Translations under genes and position numbers: made by a program
The notes under the pieces: generated by a model
What the model was told of the DNA's origin: nothing
Seen by the model: the letters and a program-made list of their open reading frames with translations, nothing else
Database searches by the model: none
DNA from: Thiothrix sp. UBA5583
GTDB lineage: Bacteria > Pseudomonadota > Gammaproteobacteria > Thiotrichales > Thiotrichaceae
DNA length: 64,000 nucleotides
Direction: 5' to 3'
Assembly: GCA_002425225.1 (NCBI GenBank)
Contig: DILV01000029.1
Span: 1-64,000, forward strand
Shown here: positions 8,481-17,596 of the stretch, one piece after another
Layout of the letters: every line of letters starts with the position of its first letter
Position numbering within the stretch: position 1 is the stretch's first letter

Positions 8481-11018
8481 TTATGGCGTACAGCTAAACA
8501 AATCCCGGTCTTCATAACGGTAAATCCGCATATTGTCGTCCCGGTCGGTCAGCGTAATTTGCTTCAAACTATCCGCAGCGGTATCCCACGTATCAAAAAT
8601 TTGCTGCTTCATACGGCATAAATAAGCTGCATCAATGGTTTCACTGAACACCGGATTTTGTACGCGGATGCCGTACTCATTCACTGTTTGTGCCATGCGT
8701 TGCAAATCGGCAGCAGGTACGCCAAATGTCGCATCAATCCCCGCTGCGGGACTGAAATCCAGACTTGTAGGGTTACTAAACACCGCACTACTCAAAACCG
8801 AACTATCCACAAGACTTGAATCCGCACCATACGTCGTCAAATTATCGTCATGCAACTGCGCGTAATTGTTGTTGCTGTCTTTTAAGGTTCTACGCAAGCT
8901 TAAGGGATGAAATAGGTTATTATCGACAACCGTATCTGTTGAAGACTGGATAGCGAGTTCACCAGTATTGACCACTTGCGCATTTTGGTAGAAACCGTTG
9001 TTGCGCACGATGACATTGTTCATGGTATTAATGCCAAAGCCCGCCTTGCCGTTAAATAGCAGCAGGTTGTTTTCGACCCGTGCAATGCCTGTGAAGGTTT
9101 TGGTATTGTTTTGAGCGTGTAAACCATTGCCTTCGTCAATCGCCAAGTCTACGTTACCTTTGCTGAACACATGAGAAATAAGCCGTGACTGGTTGCCAAA
9201 CACAAGGTTGCCTTTCATTACCAAGCCTTCCTTACCTTTATTGCCCGTGACGGTGGTTAGGTAAGAATTAGCAATGCCATGTACGCCCCCCGTACTCCAC
9301 CAACCGTTGTGGTAAATCACATTGTTTTCCACCCGGATCATGTCAGAGCCGTTGCTGCCCATACCTGCCCCGGCGAAATCGTGAATCACGTTGTTACGCA
9401 CCGTAATGTTCTGTGAGGTATTGGTACTAATGCCGCGCCCGGTGGTTTTAAGACTGGTTTCACTCCACCAGTCATCCATCGCATTCGCCAAGGTTAGGCT
9501 CGATGCTGTGCCTGCCAACTCCAGACCTTCCACATTCCAGTATTGTGCGCCAGTGAATTGCAACGCCGTGACATCGGAAATCAGCCTAGCGTATTCATTA
9601 CCATAAGGGCGCAAGGTGATGGGGGCTTCGGCTGTACCTTTGGTGGTAATCCGCGCCAATGCACCGTAAGCACGATTGGTAAACGATTTGCCGTATTCCG
9701 CATTGAAATAATCACCACCACGCAAATACAGCGTGCTGCCTGCTGTAGCGACACTGGCAGCTTTGGCAATACTGCCATACGGTGTGGTAGCAGAACCGTT
9801 ACCTGTGATGTCGTTACCATCAGGTGCAACGTAAATCCCTGCCAAATCCGCAGCACCAGCCGTCACTGCTAACGGCACAGTAAGCTGTTTAGTTCCTACG
9901 TTATCCGTCACACTGACGCCAACATAGTGCTGCCCAGTCTGGTTACTGGTCGGTGTCCAATGCAAAATGCCCGTTTTCTGCTGAATCGCCATGCCCTGTT
10001 TCGGGTTGTTCAAGGCAAATGTCGCACCCGCTGTTATCGGCAATTTGCACTCGAAGGGCGTTCCTGTGCCAAGTTCAGGCAGACAGTTTGTATAGTTTGT
10101 GCCACTGCGTACCGTCACACCAAACGCTGGTAAATTCACGGTAGTGCGCCCATCCGAAACACCAATCACAATGTTGTCGAAATTGACTGTCCGGTCAGTA
10201 ACCGGAATCCCTTCCAACTTACCCGTGGTCTTGTCAAAAGTCGCCCAACTGGGTTGCCCGCTGATGCTAAACACCAAACCACTGGCAGGTTTATTCAAAT
10301 CGCTGGCAATGGGCTGGAAGCGGTAAGTAAAGCCAGAGCGCACACTGCTATTGGGCGTACCGCTGATGGTTGGGGCTGGGTTGCTGATGGCAATGCCAAA
10401 CGCAGGCAAACTGGTTTTCTTGTTGCCATCACTGGCACTGATGACTAGGTTGCTAATCGAACCGATTTCTGCATCGGTTGGAATACCCGTCAATACCCCA
10501 GTGCTGGTGCTGAACGTCAACCACGCGGGTAAGGCTTTATTAATGCTAAACTTGAGCTTGTCACCATTGGCATCCGTTGCGACTGGAGCAAAGCGGTAAC
10601 GCTGTCCGGTGTAAACGCCTGATGCAGGTTCGCCCGTCAGCACAGGTGCATCATTCGTCACCGTCAAATCAAAGGCAGGTAATGACACCTTGGCTAACTT
10701 GTTATCTTTGACGGAAATGACAATGCCCGTATAGGTTTTAGCATTTGCCCCAGTCGGCGTACCACTCAACTTGCCCGTCGCCGTATCGAAACTTGCCCAC
10801 GTCGGTTTACCTGTAATGCTGAAGGTCAGGGTATTCCCAACATCAGGATCAGAGGCGGTTGGCGTAAACACATACGGTGTTCCCGCCGCAATTTGGGTAG
10901 CGGGCACGCCACTAATGCTGGGTGGATGATTCACCGTCGCTGCCAACGATTGGGTGCTCCAACCCAATCCCACACCGAGACACAGCAAAGAGGTTGTCAA
11001 AATTTTATACTGTTTCAT
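8481..11018 (-). CDS. Secreted Ig-repeat (He_PIG) / parallel beta-helix protein
   Basis: 845 aa from ATG 11018 (MKQYKILTTSLLCLGVGLGW, Sec signal cut near SLAA). ATG 11033 is an alternative; neither has a strong Shine-Dalgarno sequence. Three clear putative-Ig repeats cover about 30-310, each with the signature W-x-x-F-D-x-x-T-G-x-L-x-G-x-P (for example PTWASFDTATGKLSGTP, PSWATFDKTTGKLEGIP), and a fourth degenerate one follows (MAIQQKTGILHWTP). A right-handed beta-helix occupies the rest (VAPDGNDITGNG, then rungs such as ITVRNNVIHDF and VIVRNNGFYQ). The helix resembles that of the 3897-7454 product, down to the motif N-N-V-I-H-D, so the two are paralogous. The likely role is surface polysaccharide binding or cleavage. 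No catalytic residues are claimed. Confidence 0.8.
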   Translation of the reverse strand: MKQYKILTTSLLCLGVGLGWSTQSLAATVNHPPSISGVPATQIAAGTPYVFTPTASDPDVGNTLTFSITGKPTWASFDTATGKLSGTPTGANAKTYTGIVISVKDNKLAKVSLPAFDLTVTNDAPVLTGEPASGVYTGQRYRFAPVATDANGDKLKFSINKALPAWLTFSTSTGVLTGIPTDAEIGSISNLVISASDGNKKTSLPAFGIAISNPAPTISGTPNSSVRSGFTYRFQPIASDLNKPASGLVFSISGQPSWATFDKTTGKLEGIPVTDRTVNFDNIVIGVSDGRTTVNLPAFGVTVRSGTNYTNCLPELGTGTPFECKLPITAGATFALNNPKQGMAIQQKTGILHWTPTSNQTGQHYVGVSVTDNVGTKQLTVPLAVTAGAADLAGIYVAPDGNDITGNGSATTPYGSIAKAASVATAGSTLYLRGGDYFNAEYGKSFTNRAYGALARITTKGTAEAPITLRPYGNEYARLISDVTALQFTGAQYWNVEGLELAGTASSLTLANAMDDWWSETSLKTTGRGISTNTSQNITVRNNVIHDFAGAGMGSNGSDMIRVENNVIYHNGWWSTGGVHGIANSYLTTVTGNKGKEGLVMKGNLVFGNQSRLISHVFSKGNVDLAIDEGNGLHAQNNTKTFTGIARVENNLLLFNGKAGFGINTMNNVIVRNNGFYQNAQVVNTGELAIQSSTDTVVDNNLFHPLSLRRTLKDSNNNYAQLHDDNLTTYGADSSLVDSSVLSSAVFSNPTSLDFSPAAGIDATFGVPAADLQRMAQTVNEYGIRVQNPVFSETIDAAYLCRMKQQIFDTWDTAADSLKQITLTDRDDNMRIYRYEDRDLFSCTP

Positions 11019-11082
11019 GCACTTGTTTCTCATCCAGTTTTTACGGAGTTGGGTCAACCCACGCACTTGTGCTGCCATGCTT

Positions 11083-11247
11083 TTAACCAACAGCATCCCA
11101 AGAGAAGGTGTGTGATGACCCTACCAACGTGCTACCCGCCGCCGGTGAGGTTATGGAAGGAGCGGCACTCGCAACCCCGCCAGCAAATAAACTCGACACC
11201 ACGAGCCACAACAGGGCAAACAATAACGAACGGGCGGACTCTCTCAT
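11083..11247 (-). CDS. Small secreted ORF, probably a truncated Ig-like surface protein
   Basis: 54 aa from ATG 11247, with GGGAG spaced 5 bases before it. The product is a full signal peptide (MRESARSLLFALLWLVVSSL, cut near VASAA) followed by PSITSPAAGSTLVGSSHTFS and WDAVG, then TAA. The mature part reads like the first strand pair of the common bacterial Ig-like module that begins ITSPAAGSTL. It stops in mid-domain and the same frame goes on for 13 sense codons before another stop, so this looks like the 5' remnant of a longer gene cut by a nonsense or frameshift change. A short functional leader peptide is the alternative. It is first in the minus-strand operon and carries its best ribosome site. 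Confidence 0.5.
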   Translation of the reverse strand: MRESARSLLFALLWLVVSSLFAGGVASAAPSITSPAAGSTLVGSSHTFSWDAVG

Positions 11248-11372
11248 CGTATCTCCCTCACACCTAACGCCAACTATAGATTTGTCTTATTTCACTGATT
11301 AACGGTTCAAACAGTACTACAATTACACCTCAGAATTCGGGGGGGATAACTGCCAGTTTTCCGAGTCCATTA

Positions 11373-11399
11373 TTATCTTTTATCATTGGCAATAGATAA
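11373..11399. promoter_or_regulatory. Inverted repeat before the LysR gene
   Basis: TTATCT and AGATAA are separated by 15 bases in the 186-base divergent gap between the secreted-protein operon and the lysR-type gene. LysR regulators commonly bind a dyad in such a gap. The arms are only 6 bp and AT-rich, so this may be chance. Confidence 0.25.
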
Positions 11400-11433
11400 A
11401 CAGACTTATTCAAGAATGACTTTCAAGGAAACC

Positions 11434-12339
11434 ATGAAAATAAAGAATCTCGGTGATCTGGAAGTTTTCATGCTGACCGCCGAAAGTGGCAGCCTTTCCG
11501 CTGCGGCACGGCTGCTGAACATTTCCCCTGCGTTGACGAGTGCAGCACTCAAACGTCTGGAAACGGATTTGGGCTTAATGCTATTCGTGCGTTCTACCCG
11601 CAGCCTGCGCCTGACTCCCGAAGGCCAACGCCTGCTACCCGCTGCCAAACTGGCATTGCAAGAACTGCACGATGCACTTGAGGAACTCAGTACTGGCAAG
11701 CAAGTCATCCGAGGACATTTGCAAATTTCCATCCCTTCCGACTTGGGGCGTAACCAGGTACTGAACTGGCTGGATGCATTTCAGAACGAATACCCTGAAG
11801 TTACCATCCGCCTGCATTTGAGTGACAGCATCACCGACCTTTATCGCCAGCCAGTGGATGTCGCCATCCGCTACGGGGATTTGCCCGACTCCAATCTGAT
11901 TGCCTTGCCGCTGCTGCCACAAAACCGGCGCGTACTGTGTGCTTCCCCTATCTACCTTGCCAAACATGGAAAACCCAACACGCCGGACGAACTTTCCCGG
12001 CACAACTGCCTACGCTTTAATCTGGATGATAATGTCCACGAACAATGGCAGTTTTACCGCGATGGTCAGACCCTGACTGTCATGGTCAACGGCAACCGCA
12101 GGGCAAACGACGGTGATGCTGTCCACCGCTGGGCATTGGCGGGACATGGCATTGCCTACAAATCCATGCTGGACGTGTTACCCAGCTTGCGTACAGGTGA
12201 ACTGGTCAGGCTATGCCCGGACTGGGAAGGGGAACCCACACCCCTGTGGCTGGTGTGTGCTGACCGCCGCCAGTTATCACCAACAGTAGTGCTATTGCGC
12301 GAACATTTGCAAAAATGCTGTAAGACGACCGTAAATTAA
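11434..12339 (+). CDS. LysR-family transcriptional regulator
   Basis: 301 aa from ATG 11434, preceded by AAGGA; the longer frame from 11386 adds 16 residues with no family match. The N-terminal winged HTH (about 8-65) has the LysR pattern SGSLSAAARLLNISPALTSA, then ALKRLETDLGLMLFVRSTR. The rest is the substrate-binding-like effector domain (VTIRLHLSDSI, PVDVAIRYGD, HGIAYKS), close to the CrgA/DmlR subgroup in pattern. It is divergent from the secreted polysaccharide-associated operon and is a natural candidate to control it, by analogy with other LysR genes. The effector is unknown. Confidence 0.92.
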   Translation: MKIKNLGDLEVFMLTAESGSLSAAARLLNISPALTSAALKRLETDLGLMLFVRSTRSLRLTPEGQRLLPAAKLALQELHDALEELSTGKQVIRGHLQISIPSDLGRNQVLNWLDAFQNEYPEVTIRLHLSDSITDLYRQPVDVAIRYGDLPDSNLIALPLLPQNRRVLCASPIYLAKHGKPNTPDELSRHNCLRFNLDDNVHEQWQFYRDGQTLTVMVNGNRRANDGDAVHRWALAGHGIAYKSMLDVLPSLRTGELVRLCPDWEGEPTPLWLVCADRRQLSPTVVLLREHLQKCCKTTVN

Positions 12340-12484
12340 TTCAATAAATAATCAAATAATTAATTTTTATTAATGCCTTTTATCTGACTTTATACGACAT
12401 TTAAACAACCCAGTCACAAGCACGCCAGCATATTCTCCTAGCCTCAGGGATAACAAGAGAACATCTCACGATCCCGAGGCCAAT

Positions 12485-13588
12485 ATGCTGATAACATCCC
12501 TGCTGGCAAGCCTGTGTGTCACGTGGCTTGCATTAATACTATTAAAACCTGTTGCCTTCCGTGCTCATCTGCTAGACATCCCCAAAGGACGCAAACAACA
12601 TGACGGTGCTATCCCCCTGATTGGTGGTCTTGCCATTTTCGCCGGATTATCAAGCACCATCATTATGACCATGCCGCTGGATTCCAGCCTGTCGAGCTGG
12701 CTGCTGTGTTCGCTGGGGCTGGTATTGCTGGGGGTTGCCGACGATGCCGAAGACCTATCGGTGCGCCTGCGCCTGACCATGCAGGTGTTGCTGACTTGCG
12801 CCCTGTGCATGGGAACTGGCCTGCATCTGGAAAACCTCGGCAACCTGCTGGGGCTAGGTGAAATACATCTGGGCGCATTCGGCTACCCGTTGACTGCCAT
12901 TGTGGTTGTTGCTGCCATCAATTGCTTCAACATGATTGACGGTATTGATGGATTGTTGGGTTTCGTGTCGATGGTATCGTTTGCCAGTCTGGCCATCCTG
13001 TTTGGTTCACAGGGAGGCGGCTTGCCTTATGTGATTGCATTGGCATTCATCGTTGCCCTTGTCCCCTACCTTGCCAACAACCTATTGATCGCCCCCTTCA
13101 GGCAGAAAATCTTCATGGGGGATGCTGGTTCCATGCTGATCGGTTTCAGCATCATCTGGCTGTTGCTGGAAGCCACCCAGCGTGAAGTGGCTGTCATGCG
13201 CCCAATCACTGCCGTGTGGCTGATTGCACTCCCCCTGATGGACATGACACGGGTAGCATTGCAACGCATACGTCTGGGCAAATCACCGTTTGAAGCCGGT
13301 CGCGACCATTTGCACCACATTCTGCTACGGGCTGGTCTCAGCAAAATGCAGACATTGTTCCTGATCACGCTACTGGCAATGCTGATGGCTGCTACTGGCT
13401 TGCTGTCCGAATGGCGGCAAAGCAATGAAACCCTGCTGCTGCTGGCTTTCCTGCTCAGCTTCATCATCTTCCAGTCCAGCGTCAATTATCTGGATGCCAG
13501 CGGCAAAAGCCTGCCAGAACTGCTAGCACGCTTAAACCCGTTTACTCAAACTGCGCAGAAGATGGCTGCAAAATCCGAAAGTAAGTAA
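12485..13588 (+). CDS. wecA: Undecaprenyl-phosphate sugar-1-phosphate transferase (WecA/MraY family)
   Basis: 367 aa with about ten membrane segments. Family motifs are present: KGRKQHDGAIPLIGG near residue 35, the Mg-binding VADDAEDLSVRLR, the NCFNMIDGIDGLLG active-site loop, FMGDAGSMLIGF, and GRDHLHHIL. This is the WecA-type order. The enzyme transfers a sugar-1-phosphate (GlcNAc-1-P in WecA) from the UDP-sugar to undecaprenyl phosphate, the first step of O-antigen, enterobacterial common antigen or exopolysaccharide synthesis at the inner membrane. GAGG lies 9 bases before the start. No other glycan genes follow: the gene is convergent with gspK and their 3' ends overlap by 47 bp. The symbol is given by family; the exact sugar is not determined. 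Confidence 0.85.
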   Translation: MLITSLLASLCVTWLALILLKPVAFRAHLLDIPKGRKQHDGAIPLIGGLAIFAGLSSTIIMTMPLDSSLSSWLLCSLGLVLLGVADDAEDLSVRLRLTMQVLLTCALCMGTGLHLENLGNLLGLGEIHLGAFGYPLTAIVVVAAINCFNMIDGIDGLLGFVSMVSFASLAILFGSQGGGLPYVIALAFIVALVPYLANNLLIAPFRQKIFMGDAGSMLIGFSIIWLLLEATQREVAVMRPITAVWLIALPLMDMTRVALQRIRLGKSPFEAGRDHLHHILLRAGLSKMQTLFLITLLAMLMAATGLLSEWRQSNETLLLLAFLLSFIIFQSSVNYLDASGKSLPELLARLNPFTQTAQKMAAKSESK

Positions 13589-14432
13589 CGAATGGCGGCA
13601 TTTTCTCCGGCTTCAGGCGCATGGAACGCTCCTCAAAATACGGGGGAGCCGTTTCATCGGCATACACCCTAACCTGCATCCGGTACAACGGCTGCTGACT
13701 GGCATCCAGAAACGCACCACCGAAATCCGGTTGCACATATTCACCTTCGGAATCTTCACGCTTCTGCATATAGGCATCCACCTTGGCAGCATCGCCTTCT
13801 GCCAGCAGCAGCAACATCTGCCGTGGAGCCAACATCGGGTTGATACCCGCCGCCCCGGACTGGACGGTCAGATAGCGGGTCAGCGATGCATAAAGCTGCG
13901 GTGTCATCCCCATAACCTGCTGCAATTCTTCAATACGCTCGAAAGGGGCATCCTTGGCTCCAAAAGGCAGCCCTTCGTTTTCATAATCGTTGTCTTCCGC
14001 ACCATTCAGCCGCTTCAGGTCATCCACATCCCGGAAGTCTTCCAATACATCCAGCATGTTTTGCACACCCTGTTCATCCATACCGCCAGCCTGTTCCAGA
14101 ATCAGTTGCAACAAGGGGCGACTGGCATAATTGATGTCGATCAGACCATTTTCACCCACCATGCGGATTTCAACCTTCGCACCTTCGTACTCCCATAGCA
14201 AAGGTGTTCCGCCCAGTTTCAAATCGCGTTCCTTGTTGGGCAGATACAGTTGCATGACTGCGTAATGGGCAGCGGCATCGGCAATGGCGCGGGCATGGGC
14301 GGAACGACGGGCGTAATCCACCATGCTGCTTTCCGTGCGGGTGGCATACAGCAGACTGGCTGCTAGCGTCATCATCACCATGATCATCCACAGCACCACA
14401 ATCATGGCAACACCGGATTGCTTATTGCCCAT
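13542..14432 (-). CDS. gspK: Type II secretion minor pseudopilin GspK
   Basis: 296 aa. A short leader (MGNKQSGVAM) precedes a hydrophobic alpha-1 helix (IVVLWMIMVMMTLAASLLYA), as in GspK, whose prepilin site is G/V or G/M instead of the standard G/F. The large soluble domain contains ENGLIDINYASRPLLQLIL and LPFGAKDAPFERIEELQQV, typical of the GspK SAM-like fold. GspK caps the pseudopilus tip with GspI and GspJ. It is the last gene of the minus-strand gspE-K run and overlaps gspJ by 11 bases. Its stop lies inside the 3' end of the convergent wecA gene. Confidence 0.9.
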   Translation of the reverse strand: MGNKQSGVAMIVVLWMIMVMMTLAASLLYATRTESSMVDYARRSAHARAIADAAAHYAVMQLYLPNKERDLKLGGTPLLWEYEGAKVEIRMVGENGLIDINYASRPLLQLILEQAGGMDEQGVQNMLDVLEDFRDVDDLKRLNGAEDNDYENEGLPFGAKDAPFERIEELQQVMGMTPQLYASLTRYLTVQSGAAGINPMLAPRQMLLLLAEGDAAKVDAYMQKREDSEGEYVQPDFGGAFLDASQQPLYRMQVRVYADETAPPYFEERSMRLKPEKMPPFVTYFRILQPSSAQFE

Positions 14433-15048
14433 AATCTGTCACCTGCGGCAAATCGACCAGCAGTTCCGGCCAAGCACGTTCCTTGTCAGCCAAAGCCAGC
14501 TTCAACATGTGCGGGTACACAGGTTTGTCTTCCCACTCGCCGACCCATTCAGGCTCTTCGTCTTCCTTTTCTGCCCCAAAATAGCTGAAAGCCGCACCCT
14601 TGAGACCATCAAACACCGTCACCGGCTCGGCATCCTTGAAAGCATCCTCCCAGGTAAGCTCTGGGCGGTAAGGGGCATACAGCATTTCCAGTGCCTGACC
14701 GTTTTTGCTGCTGACAATATTCAGCTCAATCAGGAATACACCACCCTGGTGTTGCAATGGTTGGAGGGGAGCAGCGTAACGCAGTGAGGAAGAAGTGCCT
14801 GCGAACGCATAGGTCTGCTCTTCCTTGTCCCCTTGTTCGCCCTTGATGCGCACCACCATCGCCTGCCCAAGCTGGCGGCGCAGAAAATCGGCAACCAGGC
14901 GCATGTCCTCGCTTTTGTTCATGCGGGTATCGGCTGCATCCCAGCTACGCCCAATGGTATTGAATGCCGCAAACAGTGCCAGGAACAGCAGGGAAACCAA
15001 CGCAAAAGCAATCAGCATTTCCAGCAGGGTGAAACCGCGCTGTTTCAT
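14422..15048 (-). CDS. gspJ: Type II secretion minor pseudopilin GspJ
   Basis: 208 aa. The prepilin leader MKQRG/FTLLEMLIAF has the G/F cleavage site and Glu at +5 needed for N-methylation and assembly. The hydrophobic helix is followed by a beta-rich domain with the GspJ-like stretch DMRLVADFLRRQLGQA. GspJ forms the pseudopilus tip with GspI and GspK. ATG overlaps the gspI stop as ATGA, so the two are translationally coupled. Confidence 0.9.
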   Translation of the reverse strand: MKQRGFTLLEMLIAFALVSLLFLALFAAFNTIGRSWDAADTRMNKSEDMRLVADFLRRQLGQAMVVRIKGEQGDKEEQTYAFAGTSSSLRYAAPLQPLQHQGGVFLIELNIVSSKNGQALEMLYAPYRPELTWEDAFKDAEPVTVFDGLKGAAFSYFGAEKEDEEPEWVGEWEDKPVYPHMLKLALADKERAWPELLVDLPQVTDYGQ

Positions 15049-15440
15049 TGCTCCTCCCCGAAACGCAGTGACGACAGATGGAATTCACGCGGTTTGTCAC
15101 CGTTTTGCCACGTCACCACCACCTCTACCCGGAACAAATGCAGCGGAACCTGCACTTTTTCCATTTTTTCATCCGGTTCAACGGCTTCCATCTGCACTTC
15201 CCAGCGATAACCGGAACCTTGCTCTTCGCCACTGACACTGCCTTCCTTGACTTCAATGTCATTGCCAACCGCCGCCATGCGGGACTCGGCGACCTGCACG
15301 GCAAAACTGTATTCATCCGCCAAGGCTACGCTGCGCATGGCAGAACCAAACAGTTGCAGCAATACACCCACCACCAGCCCCATCACCACGAAGGCGACCA
15401 GTACTTCGAGCAGTGAGAAACCTTTACTGGATACTGACAC
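15045..15440 (-). CDS. gspI: Type II secretion minor pseudopilin GspI
   Basis: 131 aa, the usual GspI length. The leader MSVSSKG/FSLLEVLVAF has the peptidase cleavage site and Glu +5. The downstream helix (VVMGLVVGVLLQLFGSAMRS) and the short C-terminal domain fit the T2SSI family. It nucleates the pseudopilus tip complex. It overlaps gspH upstream by 17 bases and gspJ downstream by 4. Confidence 0.9.
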   Translation of the reverse strand: MSVSSKGFSLLEVLVAFVVMGLVVGVLLQLFGSAMRSVALADEYSFAVQVAESRMAAVGNDIEVKEGSVSGEEQGSGYRWEVQMEAVEPDEKMEKVQVPLHLFRVEVVVTWQNGDKPREFHLSSLRFGEEQ

Positions 15441-15879
15441 GCCCTGTCACCCACTCGACATTGACCTTGTAGGTCTGCTGGTTATAGGTCAGTTCCACCG
15501 AACCGCCGGTAGAACTGCCATCGGGATAGAACTGGATGCCGCCCTGCTGAGCAGAATCGACCTGAGCAGCACTGGTATTGATTTTACCTTCCACCTGACT
15601 GTTGAAGGTGCGACTGGCATCCCCTGCCCCACCTTCGATCCAGAAACGCTTGTCGGCAATATTCATTTTCCATAGCACTGGCTGCTGGCGCATGACGGCC
15701 TGAGCGCGGGCATGGCGCAAACTGGCAGCGACTTCTCGGCTGCTTTTGCGCAATACCGGCCCCTCACTGAGGGAAGTAGCAACCACTCCCATCAGCAAGC
15801 CGCCGAGGACTAGCACCAGCAGCACTTCCAGCAAGCTGAAACCGCTTGCCTTACTGTTTCCAGAGCGACAGGTCTGCAT
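15424..15879 (-). CDS. gspH: Type II secretion minor pseudopilin GspH
   Basis: 151 aa from ATG 15879 (MQTCRSGNSKASG/FSLLEVL). The frame extends to ATG 15912, but that lies deeper inside gspG and makes the leader unusually long, so the shorter form is preferred without certainty. The prepilin site and E+5 are followed by a hydrophobic helix and a GspH-like domain (REVAASLRHARAQAVMRQQP). GspH links the tip complex to the GspG shaft. It overlaps both neighbours. Confidence 0.85.
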   Translation of the reverse strand: MQTCRSGNSKASGFSLLEVLLVLVLGGLLMGVVATSLSEGPVLRKSSREVAASLRHARAQAVMRQQPVLWKMNIADKRFWIEGGAGDASRTFNSQVEGKINTSAAQVDSAQQGGIQFYPDGSSTGGSVELTYNQQTYKVNVEWVTGRVSIQ

Positions 15880-16300
15880 CTTCGCCTTCACCACCAGCAG
15901 CACCATCCGCACCCATTGAAATCAGGTCATAAGCCTGCCCATTGCCACCCGGACGCTTGTACTGGTAATCGTTGTTCCACGGGTCTTTGGGCACTTCACC
16001 TTTTTTCAGGTAAGGGCCGTTCCAGCCACGCGCACTGGAAGGCTGGGCAACCAGCGCCTTGAGACCATCTGCGGTAGATGGGTAACTGCCCACTTCCAGA
16101 CGGTACATATCGAGGGCGGCACTGATGTTTTCGATTTGCACCTTGGCAGACTGGCTTTTGCCCTTGCCGAGGTATTTCATCGCCTGCGGGCCGACGATCC
16201 CAGCAATCAGGCCGAGGATCACCAGTACGATCATCAGTTCGATCAGGCTGAAGCCGCGTTGCGTGCCGGAAAGGGGTTGCTTGCGGGGTTTGCGTTGCAT
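15851..16300 (-). CDS. gspG: Type II secretion major pseudopilin GspG
   Basis: 149 aa. The prepilin site RG/FSLIELMIVLVILGLIAGI is canonical. The globular domain has the family-typical DMYRLEVGSYPSTADGLKAL, PYLKKGEVPKDPWNNDYQY and a C-terminal calcium-loop region with LISMGADGAAGGEGEDAD. GspG polymerises into the pseudopilus that pushes folded exoproteins through the outer-membrane secretin. Gene order gspE-F-G-H-I-J-K is the standard one. A 63-base gap to gspF is the largest inside the operon. Confidence 0.95.
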   Translation of the reverse strand: MQRKPRKQPLSGTQRGFSLIELMIVLVILGLIAGIVGPQAMKYLGKGKSQSAKVQIENISAALDMYRLEVGSYPSTADGLKALVAQPSSARGWNGPYLKKGEVPKDPWNNDYQYKRPGGNGQAYDLISMGADGAAGGEGEDADLSLWKQ

Positions 16301-16363
16301 TTCTAGCTCCTTGTTATTAGCCGTTTTGCGGCCTTTATTGTTGTGGTTTGTTATTGGGGATTC

Positions 16364-17596
16364 TTACTTAACTAGGTCAGCCATATTGATCATTGGCAGC
16401 AGTACTGAACCAATAATCACCAGAATGGCGACTGCCATGACCAGAATCAGCATCGGTTCCAGTAATGCCAACATCTGTTTCACGGACGTTTTCACTTCAT
16501 CATCGTAAATGTCTGCCACTTCACGCAGCAGCTCTTCCATGCGCCCGGTTTCTTCACCAACGCGCAGCATGTGCAAGGCGTAAGGGGGAAATACGCCTTT
16601 GCCCAATAATGTACGGGTAAGGCTTTCGCCCTGCTTAAGGCTGTCGGCAGACTCATCCACCGCCGCCGCCATCACCCGGTTACTGACGGTATTCCTGGCA
16701 ATTTTCAACGCACCCAGTAACGGTACACCGTTATGCAGCAAGGTTCCCAAGCTGCGGGAAAAGCGTGCCATTTCCACCTTGCCGATCAAATCACCGACAA
16801 TCGGCCAGCGCAACAGGCTACGATCCAGCCCGGTACGCGCCTTTTCATTGGTCAGGATGTATTGCACTAGCAATAACACCAGCAAGAAACCACCCAGCAC
16901 CGCCCACCAGTAGTGTTGCAAGGTATCTGCTGTCCCCATCACCACCTTGGTAATGGTGGGCAAATCACCACCCATATCCTTGAACATCTGCGCAAACTGC
17001 GGCACAACAAAGGTCAGCAACGCAATAATCGACACCACCGCAACAAACGCCAGAATAGCCGGATAAATCAGTGCAGAAATGACCGTGCCACGCAATTCCT
17101 TGGCGCGTGCCATGTACTCTACCAAGCGAGCCAAAGCATCATCAATCGACCCGCCTGCTTCCCCGGCACGCACCATGTTGATGTAGAAACGGGAAAACTT
17201 GCCGCTGTCTTCCAAGGCATCGGCAAAGCGTTTGCCACTGCGCACACTGCCCTGAATCGCTTGCACCAGCTCAATGACCGGTGCTTTGTCGCTGATTTCC
17301 AGCAGAATGCCCAATGCCCGATCCAGTGGCAAACCGGCTTTCAGCATGGTTGCCAGTTGCTGGGTCAACGCCATGATGTCGTGCTGGCTGATTTTTTTAC
17401 TGCCGAACAAACCAGCGGAACGTTTGCCGGTGGCGGGTTTACCTGCGGCAGCGGCATTTTTACTGGCTAAAATCCTGATCGGGATCAAACCCTGCGCATT
17501 CAGGCTCTCGGCAGCCAGGGTTTCGCTGGCAGCTTCCAGCATACCCTCTTTGGGTACACCTTGTGGCGTAATGGCCTTGTAACTATAGGCTGGCAT
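16364..17596 (-). CDS. gspF: Type II secretion inner-membrane platform protein GspF
   Basis: 410 aa, standard length. Two T2SSF domains are visible, each with conserved cores (TQQLATMLKAGLPLDRAL; FSRSLGTLLHNGVPLLGAL) and three membrane segments overall (ALIYPAILAFVAVVSIIALL, WWAVLGGFLLVLLLV, LEPMLILVMAVAILVIIGSV). The N-terminus MPAYSYKAITPQG matches the GspF start. It anchors the GspE ATPase to the membrane platform. It overlaps gspE by 14 bases. Confidence 0.95.
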   Translation of the reverse strand: MPAYSYKAITPQGVPKEGMLEAASETLAAESLNAQGLIPIRILASKNAAAAGKPATGKRSAGLFGSKKISQHDIMALTQQLATMLKAGLPLDRALGILLEISDKAPVIELVQAIQGSVRSGKRFADALEDSGKFSRFYINMVRAGEAGGSIDDALARLVEYMARAKELRGTVISALIYPAILAFVAVVSIIALLTFVVPQFAQMFKDMGGDLPTITKVVMGTADTLQHYWWAVLGGFLLVLLLVQYILTNEKARTGLDRSLLRWPIVGDLIGKVEMARFSRSLGTLLHNGVPLLGALKIARNTVSNRVMAAAVDESADSLKQGESLTRTLLGKGVFPPYALHMLRVGEETGRMEELLREVADIYDDEVKTSVKQMLALLEPMLILVMAVAILVIIGSVLLPMINMADLVK

